Shown here piece after piece: positions 12,018 to 23,987 of a DNA stretch of 64,000 nucleotides. The stretch comes from Brachionus koreanus. Taxonomy: Eukaryota > Rotifera > Eurotatoria > Ploima > Brachionidae. The translations under genes and the position numbers were made by a program. Numbering within the stretch: the first letter of the stretch is position 1; every line of letters begins with the position of its first letter. The notes below the pieces were generated by a model, which saw only the letters and a list, made by a program, of their open reading frames with translations, searched no databases and was not told the DNA's origin. The stretch lies in the NCBI GenBank assembly GCA_016987375.1, contig PJRA01000011.1, positions 440,911 to 504,910 on the forward strand, written 5' to 3'.

Positions 12018-15000
12018 CTAAATGAGGACACAATTTTTTTTTCAAAATTTTTCTTCTAGATTGAAATTTTTCAATATTTTATAGAATCTATTAGTTATTT
12101 TTTTGATTTTTAAAAAAAAAATTTTTCCAAAAAATTAATTAAAAATTTTTGTAAAATTTAAAAAAAACTGAATATAAAAATGTAAATAAAAATGAAATAA
12201 AAACAAAAACGTAATTTAATTCATGATCTAATTTTTTCGGTTTACAAAAATTTAATTTTTCGTTTACTTTTAATTTTTTTTAATTTAGCAATATAAGTAG
12301 TTAAAAGGTTCGCGCAGGTCAAAATACAGCACTATCTGAATTTCAAGTTTTCGACCACAAAATATTAATCGATCGATCGGGTTTTTAGGCATTTTACTGA
12401 AATTTTCAAAAAAAAAAAACAAATTAAAATTAAAAAATTCACTTCTAATAAATCGATTATGTAAGAAAAATAATAAATTCTAACACGTGACTTATTTTTT
12501 CTTAATAAACTAGTGAAAATTGAAAATTTCTAATTTTTTTATTAAAATGGACACTTTTTGGTCAAAATTTATAAGCTTAAAAGTCAAAAGTAAAAATAAA
12601 GTGAGCTCAATTTGTTTAGAATTTTGTCTAGTTTTTAATTCTGCAAAAAAAAGCAGGGGTTAGTGGGTAAACCGAGGACGAGATACAAAAATAATGTAAA
12701 AATGACCAATTTTTCTCATTTTTGACCCCTACACTTGACCGATATATTAAAAAATATATCTAATAAGTATACCGTTGTATAGCTGAGTTTATGCGCTTTC
12801 AGATTTTGTGCATAATCAATAAATTAAGTCTTTTAAAAATTGAGATTTTTTGTGGTCAAAAATTTTTTATTCTGACCCCTCCTAAAAAATTGAATTTTCT
12901 AGCTTTTCAACTATGCAGATTAATATTTTGAGGTCGAAAACTTGAAATTCAGATAGTGCTGTAGTTTTGACCTGCGCGAACATTAGCACAAGAAAAAAAA
13001 ATTCTTACAATTTAAATCTTACAACTTACAATTTAAATTTTAAATCTTACAATTAAAATCTTACAATTTTAATTTTTTATTAAATATTCAAAAACTTTCA
13101 ATATTAACAATTTCTATCATATATCCTCTATTGATTATACAGAAGACATTTAAACTGCACTGAATATAAAATTTTTATTCAATATAATATTGAACAAACA
13201 TTATTATTAAACAATAATTTATAAAATCTAAAATAAATATATTTTAATTTAAAACTTTAATAAAGAGAAAAAATTTATCAAACAATTAAATCTAGATAAT
13301 TTTTACATTTGATTTTTAAATTTAGATTTCAACATGAAAAAATGTAATTTAAAACGAAAATAAAGAATTCATAAGCAAAAAAATTTCCATTCAAGTTGAA
13401 AAAAAATTTTAGAGAGTTAAATCACTGACTTGACTTAAATAATTTCGCAAGTTGGCATGAGAGAATAGGTTTTTCTTTTATTACATTAATTTATTTTACT
13501 CTAAAATTTTCTGTATTATTGATAGCCATTTTGTTTAAATCTTAAAAAAAGAGTTTATGAATCATTTTTTATATTTTTAAATCTCTAACATTATTTTCTT
13601 TAAATATTATTATTTTAAATTTAATTTTCAAAACCCATTATTAAAAACAAAATTAAAGTTTCGGTTGTGTTAGACTAAAAAGAAGAAGAAAATGATGATT
13701 TTCAAAAAAAAAAATTTTTAATGACAACAATTTTGAATTTTTAGTATGTAAACGTTTTCAACAATAAACGGAACAGTCCAGCAATAAATGTTTTCTTGTA
13801 TGTTTTATATATGAATCATCTCATTTTTTTTGAATGAAAATTTTTTTGGATTAAAACCACAAAATTCTCATCATATTCTTTCACAATATTTAGGAATAAT
13901 CCAATCATGAAAAGCTTTCATCTCTGCACCATTGTTGAATCATTTTGTCAATTATAAATGAAATTTTTTGGATTAATGCCAAAAAAAAGCGATAAATTGA
14001 TTTTGATATTTTATGGCTATTTGAAAATTTTTTGGATAGAAGGATTAGCGTTTGACTTTTCTTTTTGTATAATTGATTGTATACACATGCAATCCCTCTT
14101 TTTTGTTATTATAGTTTGATCATAAGAAAAATTTTCTTTTCAAACAGTCATTTAATAAACAAACAAAATTAGAAAAACTGAATGCTTTTGTCTACAATAC
14201 ACAAAAAGCTGAGAGACAATTAAGCCAATATCTCGATATCATTTTCACCAATTTCATTTTTACGAATATACAGAATGCCTTTCTGATTACGAGGAGAAAA
14301 TTACTAAAAAATTCATCATTTATAAACATATAAACATCAATTACGTTCGATCAAATATTCTAATTTTCATCGTAGAATTACGATGAAATTGTTCCTAACT
14401 CATTAATCATTCATTTATCAATTTTCATCGATTAATCATCGTTTATTTTGTGACTGGGAACTGATTTTCAAAATTTTGGTCAACTAAAAATAAATTTTTT
14501 AACTTTTTAAAATTTTATTTTAAGAATTGTTTTTAAATTTTTTGTTTTTCTTGTGTAATCGTTGAATAAATTTTCAGTACAAAAAGGAAAAACTAAGTAA
14601 TTTTTTTTCTTGTTGCGCAAAATAATCTTTGTAAACAAAAATAAGCAACAACTAAGCTCCAAAACCTTCGTACTAATTTTTTATAAATTTCTTCAGAATT
14701 TGTGCGATTATAAAAAAATTTAAGCTAAATAAATAAAAAAGTAAAACCATAGTTTTGTTCAGAATTTTGTTTAGTGTTAGAATTTATATAAAAATATATA
14801 GATTAAGGAGTTTGAAAAAAAGGAGATCTCGAAAAAGTTAAAATTTGGATTTTTTTCCGAAAAATTCTCAATTTTTTATTTTTTTCGAGATAACCAGCTC
14901 AGAATATAGAGCATATAATTCTCTATCAGAAAACGTGTCGATCGAGTGGATTCGTTTGATAAAATTCTGAGATAAATAAGCTTAATTAAGATATACTTTA

Positions 15001-15346
15001 TATAAGACTGTTAAGTTTCCGTATCTTAAAATAGTGTGGATGTTTTGCATCGCGCGAACTTTAACCCAAGAGTACAGATAGAATTTTAAATACATATAAA
15101 CTAAAGAATTAAATGGTTATGATTTCTTAAAAACTCTTGAAAACTAAATTTGAATTTATTTTGAACAATATAAAAAAATCAATAAATAAATTTTATTATT
15201 AAGTCAAATAATTAACTTCAATAAGTGTTTAAAATAATTATTTTAGTTTACAATTTTTTAAAATAAGGTTTTTTTTATTTTAATTTTTATTCTAATTGCT
15301 ATAGATAAATTAGTTTCAATGGAATTTTAAAATACAAAATGGTTTT
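12018..15346. other. Intergenic region with MITE
   Basis: The chitinase-like gene's 3' end has AATAAA motifs within the first 180 bp after the stop. The rest is AT-rich with the MITE at 12308-12981. At about 15025-15061 there is a diverged half-terminus (complement begins AGTTCGCGCGATGCAAAACA) that resembles that MITE's ends. No exon was recognised. Both flanking genes end here, so they are convergent. Confidence 0.5.
12308..12981. mobile_element. MITE with ~60 bp terminal inverted repeats
   Basis: The left end reads GTTCGCGCAGGTCAAAATAC, and the right end is its complement with about two differences. Matching continues inward for about 60 bp (CACTATCTGAATTTCAAGTT, then TTCGACC and AAAATATTAATC). 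Total length is 674 bp. There is no long open frame, so it is non-autonomous. I could not define a clear target-site duplication, so the superfamily is left open. Confidence 0.85.
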
Positions 15347-18300
15347 CTACGATTGAAATATACTTGTGCCACTCAAAAGCCCACTGAATTCTTTTTTAAT
15401 AAAATTTTAATTAGTTTTTTACAATTTTTTTACAAATTTAAAGAAAAATTACCATTGAGGTCAATTTTTCCGTCACCGTTCTTATCTGCAGCTTTTATCA
15501 TATCTTTTACTTCCTCATCAGTCAAATTCTCGCCAATATTTTGCATGGTTTTTTTTATTTCGTCAGCCGAAATGTATCCATTGCCATCAATATCAAATAT
15601 TTCAAAAGTCTTCTTAACTTCATCTTCGGCAGTGGAAGGCTTAATGTGTGTTTGGGTCATCATTTGAATAAATTCATCATAGTCAACATAACCGTTTTGA
15701 TTCTTGTCAACTACTTGAATCATAGCTTTTACTTCCTTTTCTGTGGTCTTCAAGCCTAGATATTTCATTACTTGAAATAACTCACTCTCAGATATCTTAT
15801 GATCTCCGTTCTTATCGAACATGGTGAATGCTGCTTTTAAATCTTTTAAAATTAGTTATTAAGAATAAGAAAATTAATAGAAATATTAATTTTTTTTTAC
15901 CCATTAGCTGAGAAGTTGTAAATAATTGAACAAATTTGCGATAATTAGCTATATTGGGTGACTGGTTTGCTGATTGTGATTGTGACTGTGAACGACTTCG
16001 TTTGCCGGGCTCTTTGCTGCTATTTCGTGAATTTAATTTGCTGTTTATTGACTTGTTTGAGCGACTTAAATCTTTGCCGATTCTACCATTAGATCTCAAA
16101 TTTGGACTTGGCGAATAAAACTCGCTGCTTATATAAAAATAAATTTTAATTTAATTGTTTATTATTTAGAATTAAAGATATCAGTATTAACTTAACTCCG
16201 AGACTTTTAGTTGCAAATTTAAATTTTTAAAATAAACTAAAACGCTCATTAAAAAATTATAAAATATTTACCTGGTTATGATTTCTTTCGGAGGATTTTT
16301 CTTATACAAATTAAACATATTGGCAAATTCTTGAATTGAAAAAAAAATTAGTTTATTTAAATTTTTAAAAAATAATGTTTTTTTACTTAATGAAAAACAA
16401 ATTTTAGTCATTTTTTAAAATAATTAAATCTTTATGCTAGTTTATTATTATTTATACAAAAAAAAAAAATTTCTCTCTCACACTTCGTAGTCATACCTAA
16501 TATGCAATTAAGTCTACTTACGTCTTTTGTTCATTAAAGATTGAATTTCGTATGTGAATATTTTCATTTTAAAAATTTTTTAAATAATGAATTTGAAAAA
16601 GAAAAAAAGCAGAATAAATAAAACAGAATTGGTTAGTCATTAGATGAGATATGAGATGATTCACATATATCAATTTTATATTTTTTTTACTCACCTTCAA
16701 AATCAATAAAACCATTATTATCAAGATCAGCTGCCTTCAGCATGTGATTGATATCTTTTTCAGTAATTTCTTCGTCCGGAAAAAGATTACACATTACAAA
16801 TGAAAGCTCGTGCTTGGTTATTTTTCCATCATTGTCCTTATCAAACTGCTCAAAAATTAACTTCATATTGGACATGACCAAGTCAGAGTAATCACTGCGA
16901 AATGTGTCTAAGTCATATTCAATATGTGATTCGTTACTGTTTTGCTGTGTAAGTTTGGACTCAGTCCTTGCAAGATTTTGATTTGTTACACTGGGCGAAA
17001 TTGGTTGACTAGAACCGGCACTTTTAAGAATATTCATGAACTCATCAAACTCAATGGCTCCATTCTCTTTAAAAAAAATGTTTTGAAAAAATTAAAAATT
17101 AATTTCTCAAATTTTTAATTAAAATCAATTTACAATAAAAAAATCTAAGTATTAGCAGCGACAAGAACTTACTATTGTCATCGAATTTTTCAAAAGCTAT
17201 CTGTATTTGTTCGAGAGAGGGCATTTCTAGTTCATTTTCCAAAAATTGAAACGAATTCATGACTGCTTGAACATCGTCTATAGTTATTGATCCGTCATGA
17301 TCACGATCAAATATGCCAAATACTTTATTCAGTGCTAGAGTTTAAGTAAAAAGTAATTAGCTTTTTTAAATTAGAATCTTGATTTTTAAAAATTAAGAAT
17401 TGTTTTGTTTTTAATTATTTTAAAAGTAATTTTTTGAATCTATTCTAAATTAGAAATGGTTAGTTATTATTTTTCAAGTCATTAATTATTTTCTTTAAAA
17501 CAAATCTAAAATTGCGTAAAACTAATTTTCTTTTTTTTAAAATTTTTTTTTCATGTTAACATATATTAAAGAAATAGTTGTCTTAAATTATTAAAGTGGG
17601 TCAAAAATTTGGTTTTAGTTGTTACATTTTAATTATTTCAAATTTTGAAAAATCTAGTAATTTCTAAGTTAAATTAGAACATTTAGCTATTTTGGTAGAA
17701 ATTCAAAAATATAAGCTATATTAACATCCTCTTTTAGTTTCCAATTATAGAAATTTAATCTTTTCTATTAGCAAGCAATTTTAGTATTAAAAATATTGTA
17801 TTATAATATAATCATTATTATTTCAAAATTTCAAGTACGAACGTCTAGGATTTAAATTAACTTAAAAAGGAAATTATTAGTAAAATAGCTTCAGTCAAAG
17901 AAAAAAAGCTTATGAAATTGCTTCTTAAATTTTGCGATTAAGCATTTTATTTTCGTTTTAATAGTCACACAATTTGGTCATGTTATTTAAAAATAAATAT
18001 CCAAATCTTAATAAATCACTTAAACTTTAAAATTTCAAAAAAATTTTTGCATTGTAATTATTTGTTTTGAGCATCGAAAAAATTGAATTCTCAAGTCTAA
18101 ATATAATTAAAATGCAAATTTAATTGACTCAGAAATCTTCGATTTTATCAATTCTAATTTGTTCTAATTCATTAAAGTTCACTTTTAGTCCCACTTTAAA
18201 AAACAACTATTTACAATGATTATTTTTTTTAAACAGTTTTCAAAAATTATTAAATTCTTATAGAGATATATTATATAGATAGATAGATAGATATATTATA

Positions 18301-19898
18301 TTATATTATATTATATATTATTGATATATATACTCAATTTTATAAATTAATTTTTGTAAACAATAACATTATACATATATTGTGTATACATTGTTTCTTT
18401 CAAATGTTGCATCAGAAGATTCTAAATGCTGACTTAGCAATAAAATCTTAATTAATTTCACCTGTCTATCTAATGTTTGCTAATAAAACTTTCTTTTTCT
18501 TATTTTAAGTAAATTTATATAAATAATGATAAAGCTTTCGAATGCCAAGTCCGTATAAAATATGTAATAAATGGGTTATTGTTCAGTATTTGGTCAATTA
18601 ACCCACTGAATATTGATAAATTGTTTAAATATTGATAAATGTTTAGAATTAAGGAATTTAAATTTTTTCAAATTTAAATTGAAACCTATAAAGTCAGAAT
18701 AATAAATTTTAGGCAACCTGGATGCCTTTCGTCTAGACTGTCAGCATAAAGAAAACTTTAACTCTTATATACTGCTACTTTCTTGAATAAAATATTTTCT
18801 GTCTCTCAGAATAAGAAAAATATAATTTTATTTTATTCATATTTAAACAGATTACCATGGTAAATAAATTTTATTACTTATTTTTTATTGACTTTCTAAA
18901 TGAAACCCCTTAAGCTACATTATTATATTTAGAATCAAAAATTTTTTTGAAAAAAGGTTATTAAATTAGAATTACATTTTTAAAATGAATGATAAAAAAT
19001 TTTAATCTTATCTTCCTATTATTTTAAAACTAAACAGTAATTTTATGAACTAAAAATAAATTGATTTTTTAAAACTCATTTTTCGGTAATGAGCTTTTTT
19101 TGATGACCCAATATTATTTAAATTTAGACTTCATATTTATGTTTAAAACTCATGTTCTTAGTTTTTAGTGCCTATTGTCAACATAGACCAGACTTGTGCA
19201 AAAATCAGAAAAAGTCATTTTTTTTTGAACAACTCTGTACAAGATCATAAAAAATTTTAAATTACTTTCTAAATTTAAATTAGATTTTTCTCGTGTAGTC
19301 TTTTTATTAGAGTCAATTGATATTGATTTGGAGTCATTTAAAATGGACGTTTTGTAATAATCACAGTTATTTGGTTTTGTTTGACCAATGGCTATTTGTG
19401 GCGAGTCGGTCGAGTTTGACTTAAATCTAAAGCTCAACCGTTTGATAAAACTGCTTGACTTTGTCCTCGGCTCAGAGCGGACCATTTTTTCCGACTTAAT
19501 TAAATTGCTTGTGTTGGAACTTTTTCGAGAGCTGTGCATAGAGCTTTTTATATTTGTTTTCTTATCTCCACTAAATTTCTCATTTCGATTAGAATTATTA
19601 ACTTTGTTGACGTAAGACAGTTGTGTGTTTGAATTGGCTTTGCTTTTTTTTAGATTAAGATTCGACATCAAGTGATCAAATGATGTAAATAGAGATTTAT
19701 CATGCAAATTATCGGTACTGTGTCTGTAAGATTTTTGTTTCTTGGCCGGTTCGGCCGATGTCAGTTCTTGTGTGCCGTATTCTTTCACGTTCATTTTGCC
19801 AATTTCATTAAAAACCCTAGTTGAACCATTACAATGCAGACCATTTCCAATTTTGTTGTTGTTGTTTGTCCGAGTTTCTATATCATAATGCACAGACA
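15347..19898 (-). CDS. Octo-EF-hand protein: two calmodulin-like units with basic N-terminal extension
   Basis: Seven exons: 19266-19898, 17173-17334, 16695-17066, 16272-16329, 15901-16127, 15453-15833 and 15347-15390 (stop TAG). All splice phases agree, and each EF-hand split by an intron is restored exactly. There are eight EF-hands. The first unit has DRDHDGSITIDD, DDNKNGAIEFDE, DKDNDGKITKHE and DLDNNGFIDFEE. The second has DKNGDHKISESE, DKNQNGYVDYDE, DIDGNGYISADE and DKNGDGKIDLNE. A Ser/Arg/Gln-rich linker (RSRSQSQSQSANQSP) separates the two tetrads. The first exon encodes about 200 Ser/Lys/Asn-rich residues including FIKRLSFRFKS, a basic-aromatic stretch like known calmodulin-binding or membrane-binding peptides. 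The true start is uncertain: a 28-nt candidate first exon at 22815-22842 (MKIPTENIE) has the right phase. It is probably a calcium sensor or adaptor; its partner is unknown. Confidence 0.85.
18268..18330. repeat. GATA / TATTA microsatellite
   Basis: Four GATA units are followed by several TATTA units, inside the ~1.9 kb intron of the octo-EF-hand gene. Confidence 0.85.
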
Positions 19899-22800
19899 CT
19901 TGAATACAAAAATAATGAAATAAGATATTTGAACCTAAATTTTTGTTGAGATAGAACGCTTTCAAAAATGATATAGTTATTTTCGAAAGCGTTTTGTTAA
20001 TCTTATCTTTTAAAGGTAAGATAAATCATTGTCTAAATTAAGTTCATATATTCAGAAAGTTAAAAAATGCATTGTTATATAATCTAATGATAAAAAGCTT
20101 TTATTTTTTTTTAGTGGAATGCTAATTTTAATTTTATGCCGTTTGTTCACCTTTAGATACTGTCACTTTTTGAATAAATTATACTTGATACTTAGGTTGC
20201 TTATCTAATAGGCAAGTATTTTCAGTCAGCTCCATCGATTATCCAAACACAAAAGTAATCTAATATCTTAAATGCTTAGCTAATTTTGTTCCATATGCAA
20301 GATACAAAATTCCTTAATGAGTCCATTCATGTTGTTCTTCACTGTCAAAGAATTTTACTCGTTTGGCTCAGAATTTGCATCAAAAATCAATAATTTACAT
20401 CGCCTTAATCCTTTCATTTATTATAATTAAAAAAAAAAATTTATATCTAAAATATGATCTTGTTTTGCAATATAAATTTAATGATTATTGTCTAAAAATC
20501 GCTTTCAGGAACATGTCATGTCTATGTTTTTAAAGTCTTATTTCCGACTTAACTATTTAGTTTGATAATGTGTTCGAATCTTTCGAACACAAGCCCCGAG
20601 GCTCATAAAGACACAACACATACATGAAATGTACACAAGCTAAGTATGATCAATGGTATCGAAGTGGAAACACGGCCTGATCGAAATGATTTAAACTGAG
20701 TATTAACTTTGAAAAGCAAAGGCATTTAGATAAATCAGCATAAAATTGTAAAAATTGCTATAATAAATTTTATATACTAGTCTCTCGATGATCTTAAAAA
20801 AATCAGAAGCTTTCTTTCAATCCAGCTTAATTAGATTCAAAATTAGTAATTAGTCTTGAAAATAGTTCTTTTTAGCGTTTTTTCAATTTTAATTATTGAA
20901 CATATTTCGATAGCATGTGGTAGCACATTATATAAATTCTACCACATTTTGAATTTTAGTGCTTTTTAGAGTCTATTTAAGCAAATAATAAGATATAATA
21001 TGCCTATATTCAATTTACTTGAAACAAAATTTTCTAGCTACCAAAAAAAACACAGCTTAAGATTGAATGAATCTAATTTTGATGAAAGCTAACAAACTAA
21101 ACTGCAAAATGCTACTGAATTTAAAATTGCACTCAGGAGAAAACACTTGTGCCGAAATATTAAGATTCTAATCAAATTTTAATTACGAGATTTTGCATTT
21201 AAATTAAGTTTTATTGATCTATTTACTAAATAAAAACTATAACATTCTCATTTCAATTTAACAAAAGTCCGCTCTTATGTAATTATTTTCCGCAAAAAAA
21301 TTTATTGCCAGTTTTGTTCTTTTTTTTTATATTATTTTCTCTATGAATTGAACTAGAGACCTGGGAATCGAATTAAAACAAAATTAATTTTCTGGATTTT
21401 GACACCAAATTCAAAAAAAATCCCATGGCAATTTCACTTCTTTTCATTTAGATCCCTTCAAAATTGTGATTTAATCAGTATGATTTTATTCTAAATAAAA
21501 TAGTCTAGCTCTACTCCTACATTAATATAAAAACTTTAGCAAATAGTTTTAAAATTTTAAATGATTTATAACACATTTGCGCTAATATGACAAAAGGTAC
21601 TTAAAATAATTCATATTTTTTTCTCTTCAAACTTTTTGTTTGAATATTTACATTTAAGAGCTACCATAAGCGCAGAAAAACTCCCTCAATTTCAACTTTT
21701 TAATAAAAGAAAATTTGAAAAATAAATGTTTGACTGTTGTCAATAAATATTTGAAAAGTTAATTGCCCACTTTAAATTTACTTTAAAGCTTAAATTTCAT
21801 CAAAAACTTGTTATTTCATCAGTGAAGTTTTTAAATGTCACTTACTTTTACTTTCTGATTTTACCAGGAGTCCATTTCAAAATCTAGACATCTAAATTAA
21901 AATAAGCTAAAAAAAATTGATGAAAATTTGATTTCAATTTTGATATAAAAGCTTTTTGATGCAATAAAATTTTTATAAATAAAATAGAAAATAAAAATGC
22001 TAGACAAACTCATAGTCTCTTAATCTAAATATTAATGCAGATATATTTAGTGATTAATTGACTTCATTGTATTACACTAAATGATCGAAATCAAGTAAAT
22101 AAAAATAGATTTGACAATTTTTTGAACTTTTTTCTAATGCATGACAGATTTTTCTAATGCTATTTGAATATATCCAAGTCCAGGGTAAAATTAAGTAGCA
22201 TTTAACTATGCTTAATGTGATTTTCTGAATTTAAGAGTTCGATCGATAATTTATGTTTTATTATAATTTTATAAAATTGGAAAATTTTAATTAAAAAAAA
22301 TCCAAATTTTTGGATAAACTATTATTGACTAGGGAGTTTGTGAAAACGACAACAAACAAAGCACATATACACAATAGTTTGGCAATTTTCTAATTAAGTT
22401 TGCTATTATGGATTCTCAAGCAGTTGCTTTAAGAACAACAGCTTCTTAGTCACTCTTGTTTTTATTTCCTTAATAAAATCGATTTTCTGTTGCATAACAT
22501 TTAATTTTTTTTAAATGCTCATTTGAATCCATTTTTCCCCACTTAACAAGATAATCATATTACCATATTTGGCCTAAATTCTAGTAAATAATTTGAATAA
22601 ATTTAATGTAAAATTTTCCTAAAAATTCATTACGTAAATTGAATAAAAAAATCACCTATGACGTTAATAAAGGTATTTAGTTGCCGAAAGTAAACAAAAT
22701 TACTAGTTAAAGCAAAAAAGTTAACTACTATCAAAACATAAAAAAAAGAAAACTTCAAATGAAGGTTATTATTAATTTTTTGAATAAAACTAAATATTTT

Positions 22801-23987
22801 TAAAAATTGATTACTTTCAATGTTTTCGGTCGGAATTTTCATTTTTCAAAATTGATTAATGTCGTTTTACGGACAAATAAGTGATTGTTTCAATTAAATC
22901 TATTAAAGAATTAAGAATAAAGCTCTCAATTGTTTTAAAATGACTTCTTCAATAAAATTCAAAAAATCAATAGTTTTAACTTGTTTAAAATTTAATGTTT
23001 CCTTAATTTCCAGATTTTTATTGATTTTTTCAACTACTTTTGATTATGATAAAAATTTATTTAAAAATTTAAATTTACACAATTTACTCAACATTTATAT
23101 GATGATTTTTGGCTAACTATCTACTTTTTTTTTTAAATTCCAAGTTTAATTAGAATTCCAAAAATAGTCTTTATTTTTTATAATTAAACTTAAATGGAAA
23201 GTAAAAAATCAAAATCTTCCAGATGAAAATGTTAGTAAATTACAAATTTAATTTTTTTACAAGGTGTTTAAACTTTAAACGTCATTATTTTAATTGAACC
23301 AATTTTTTTCTTCTAAAAATAATTAATATTTCAAAAACATTTTCTATTTTAATTAGTCGCAAAAATAATATGGTAATTTGAGACGGTCTAGATAGTTTTA
23401 ATTAATTTTCAGAGTAAAAATAGTTTTTCTAACATTTAAACAAAATTAGAAATTAAATTCAAGATAGTTAAGTTTTTTTGAAGCCAACAAAAAAGTTTTT
23501 TTTTAATATTTTTATTGATTTCAAGAAAAATTTTGCTCATTTTCAATGTTTATTTAGCGTCTCTTATTATATTTGCTTGTTTAAAAACAGTATTAATTGG
23601 TAAAGGCCTTTTTTCCCAAAATAAATGAGTCAATTTAGAAATTCTATTTAAAGTGCTTTATTTTGTTACTTTATATTAATAAAATACAAATAAACATTTA
23701 TTTATATCTGAGAATTTGGATTTTGAAAAAAAAAAAAAATTAGTTAGAAATTGAGTTCTTTTATCGTCAAATTAAAAAAAATATTTAGTCGAAATTTTTA
23801 TCTAAAAAATGTTTGTTGTTGTGTAGATGTATGTGACTGAGACACCCCTTTTGACGATTGATGAATTTGAGACAATTTGAATTAAAAAAATTAATTATTT
23901 ACAATTTTGATTTAACTAATAATTGTGTCTAATGATAGAAAAAATCTTTTAAAATTCAAACGACAACTAAGCTTGGTATTAAAAAAT
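19899..23987. other. Region upstream of the octo-EF-hand gene
   Basis: Mostly featureless AT-rich DNA that must hold the promoter and any 5' exon of the octo-EF-hand gene. The stretch at 20500-20690 is GC-richer and contains the perfect palindrome GTGTTCGAA-TCT-TTCGAACAC (20570-20590). A possible first exon lies at 22815-22842 on the minus strand. Nothing else is supported. Confidence 0.4.

Noticed and set aside
16515..16572. Possible exon starting MKIFTYEIQSLMNKR with a GTAAGT donor, minus strand
   Set aside because: It has no acceptor on its 5' side, and joining it would spoil the fourth EF-hand, whereas skipping it gives DNNGFIDFEEF exactly. At most it is an alternative first exon.
19165..19265. 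Read-through tail LYRVVQKKMTFSDF after the first octo-EF-hand exon
   Set aside because: It lies past a good GT donor at 19264-19265. Such strings recall read-through into a Tc1/mariner terminus, but I found no second end, so no element is called.
22630..22842. Open frame of ~70 codons on the minus strand as a gene
   Set aside because: It is composed of AT-rich codons giving Phe/Asn/Ile runs and has no family match. Only its first 28 nt are kept as a candidate first exon of the octo-EF-hand gene.
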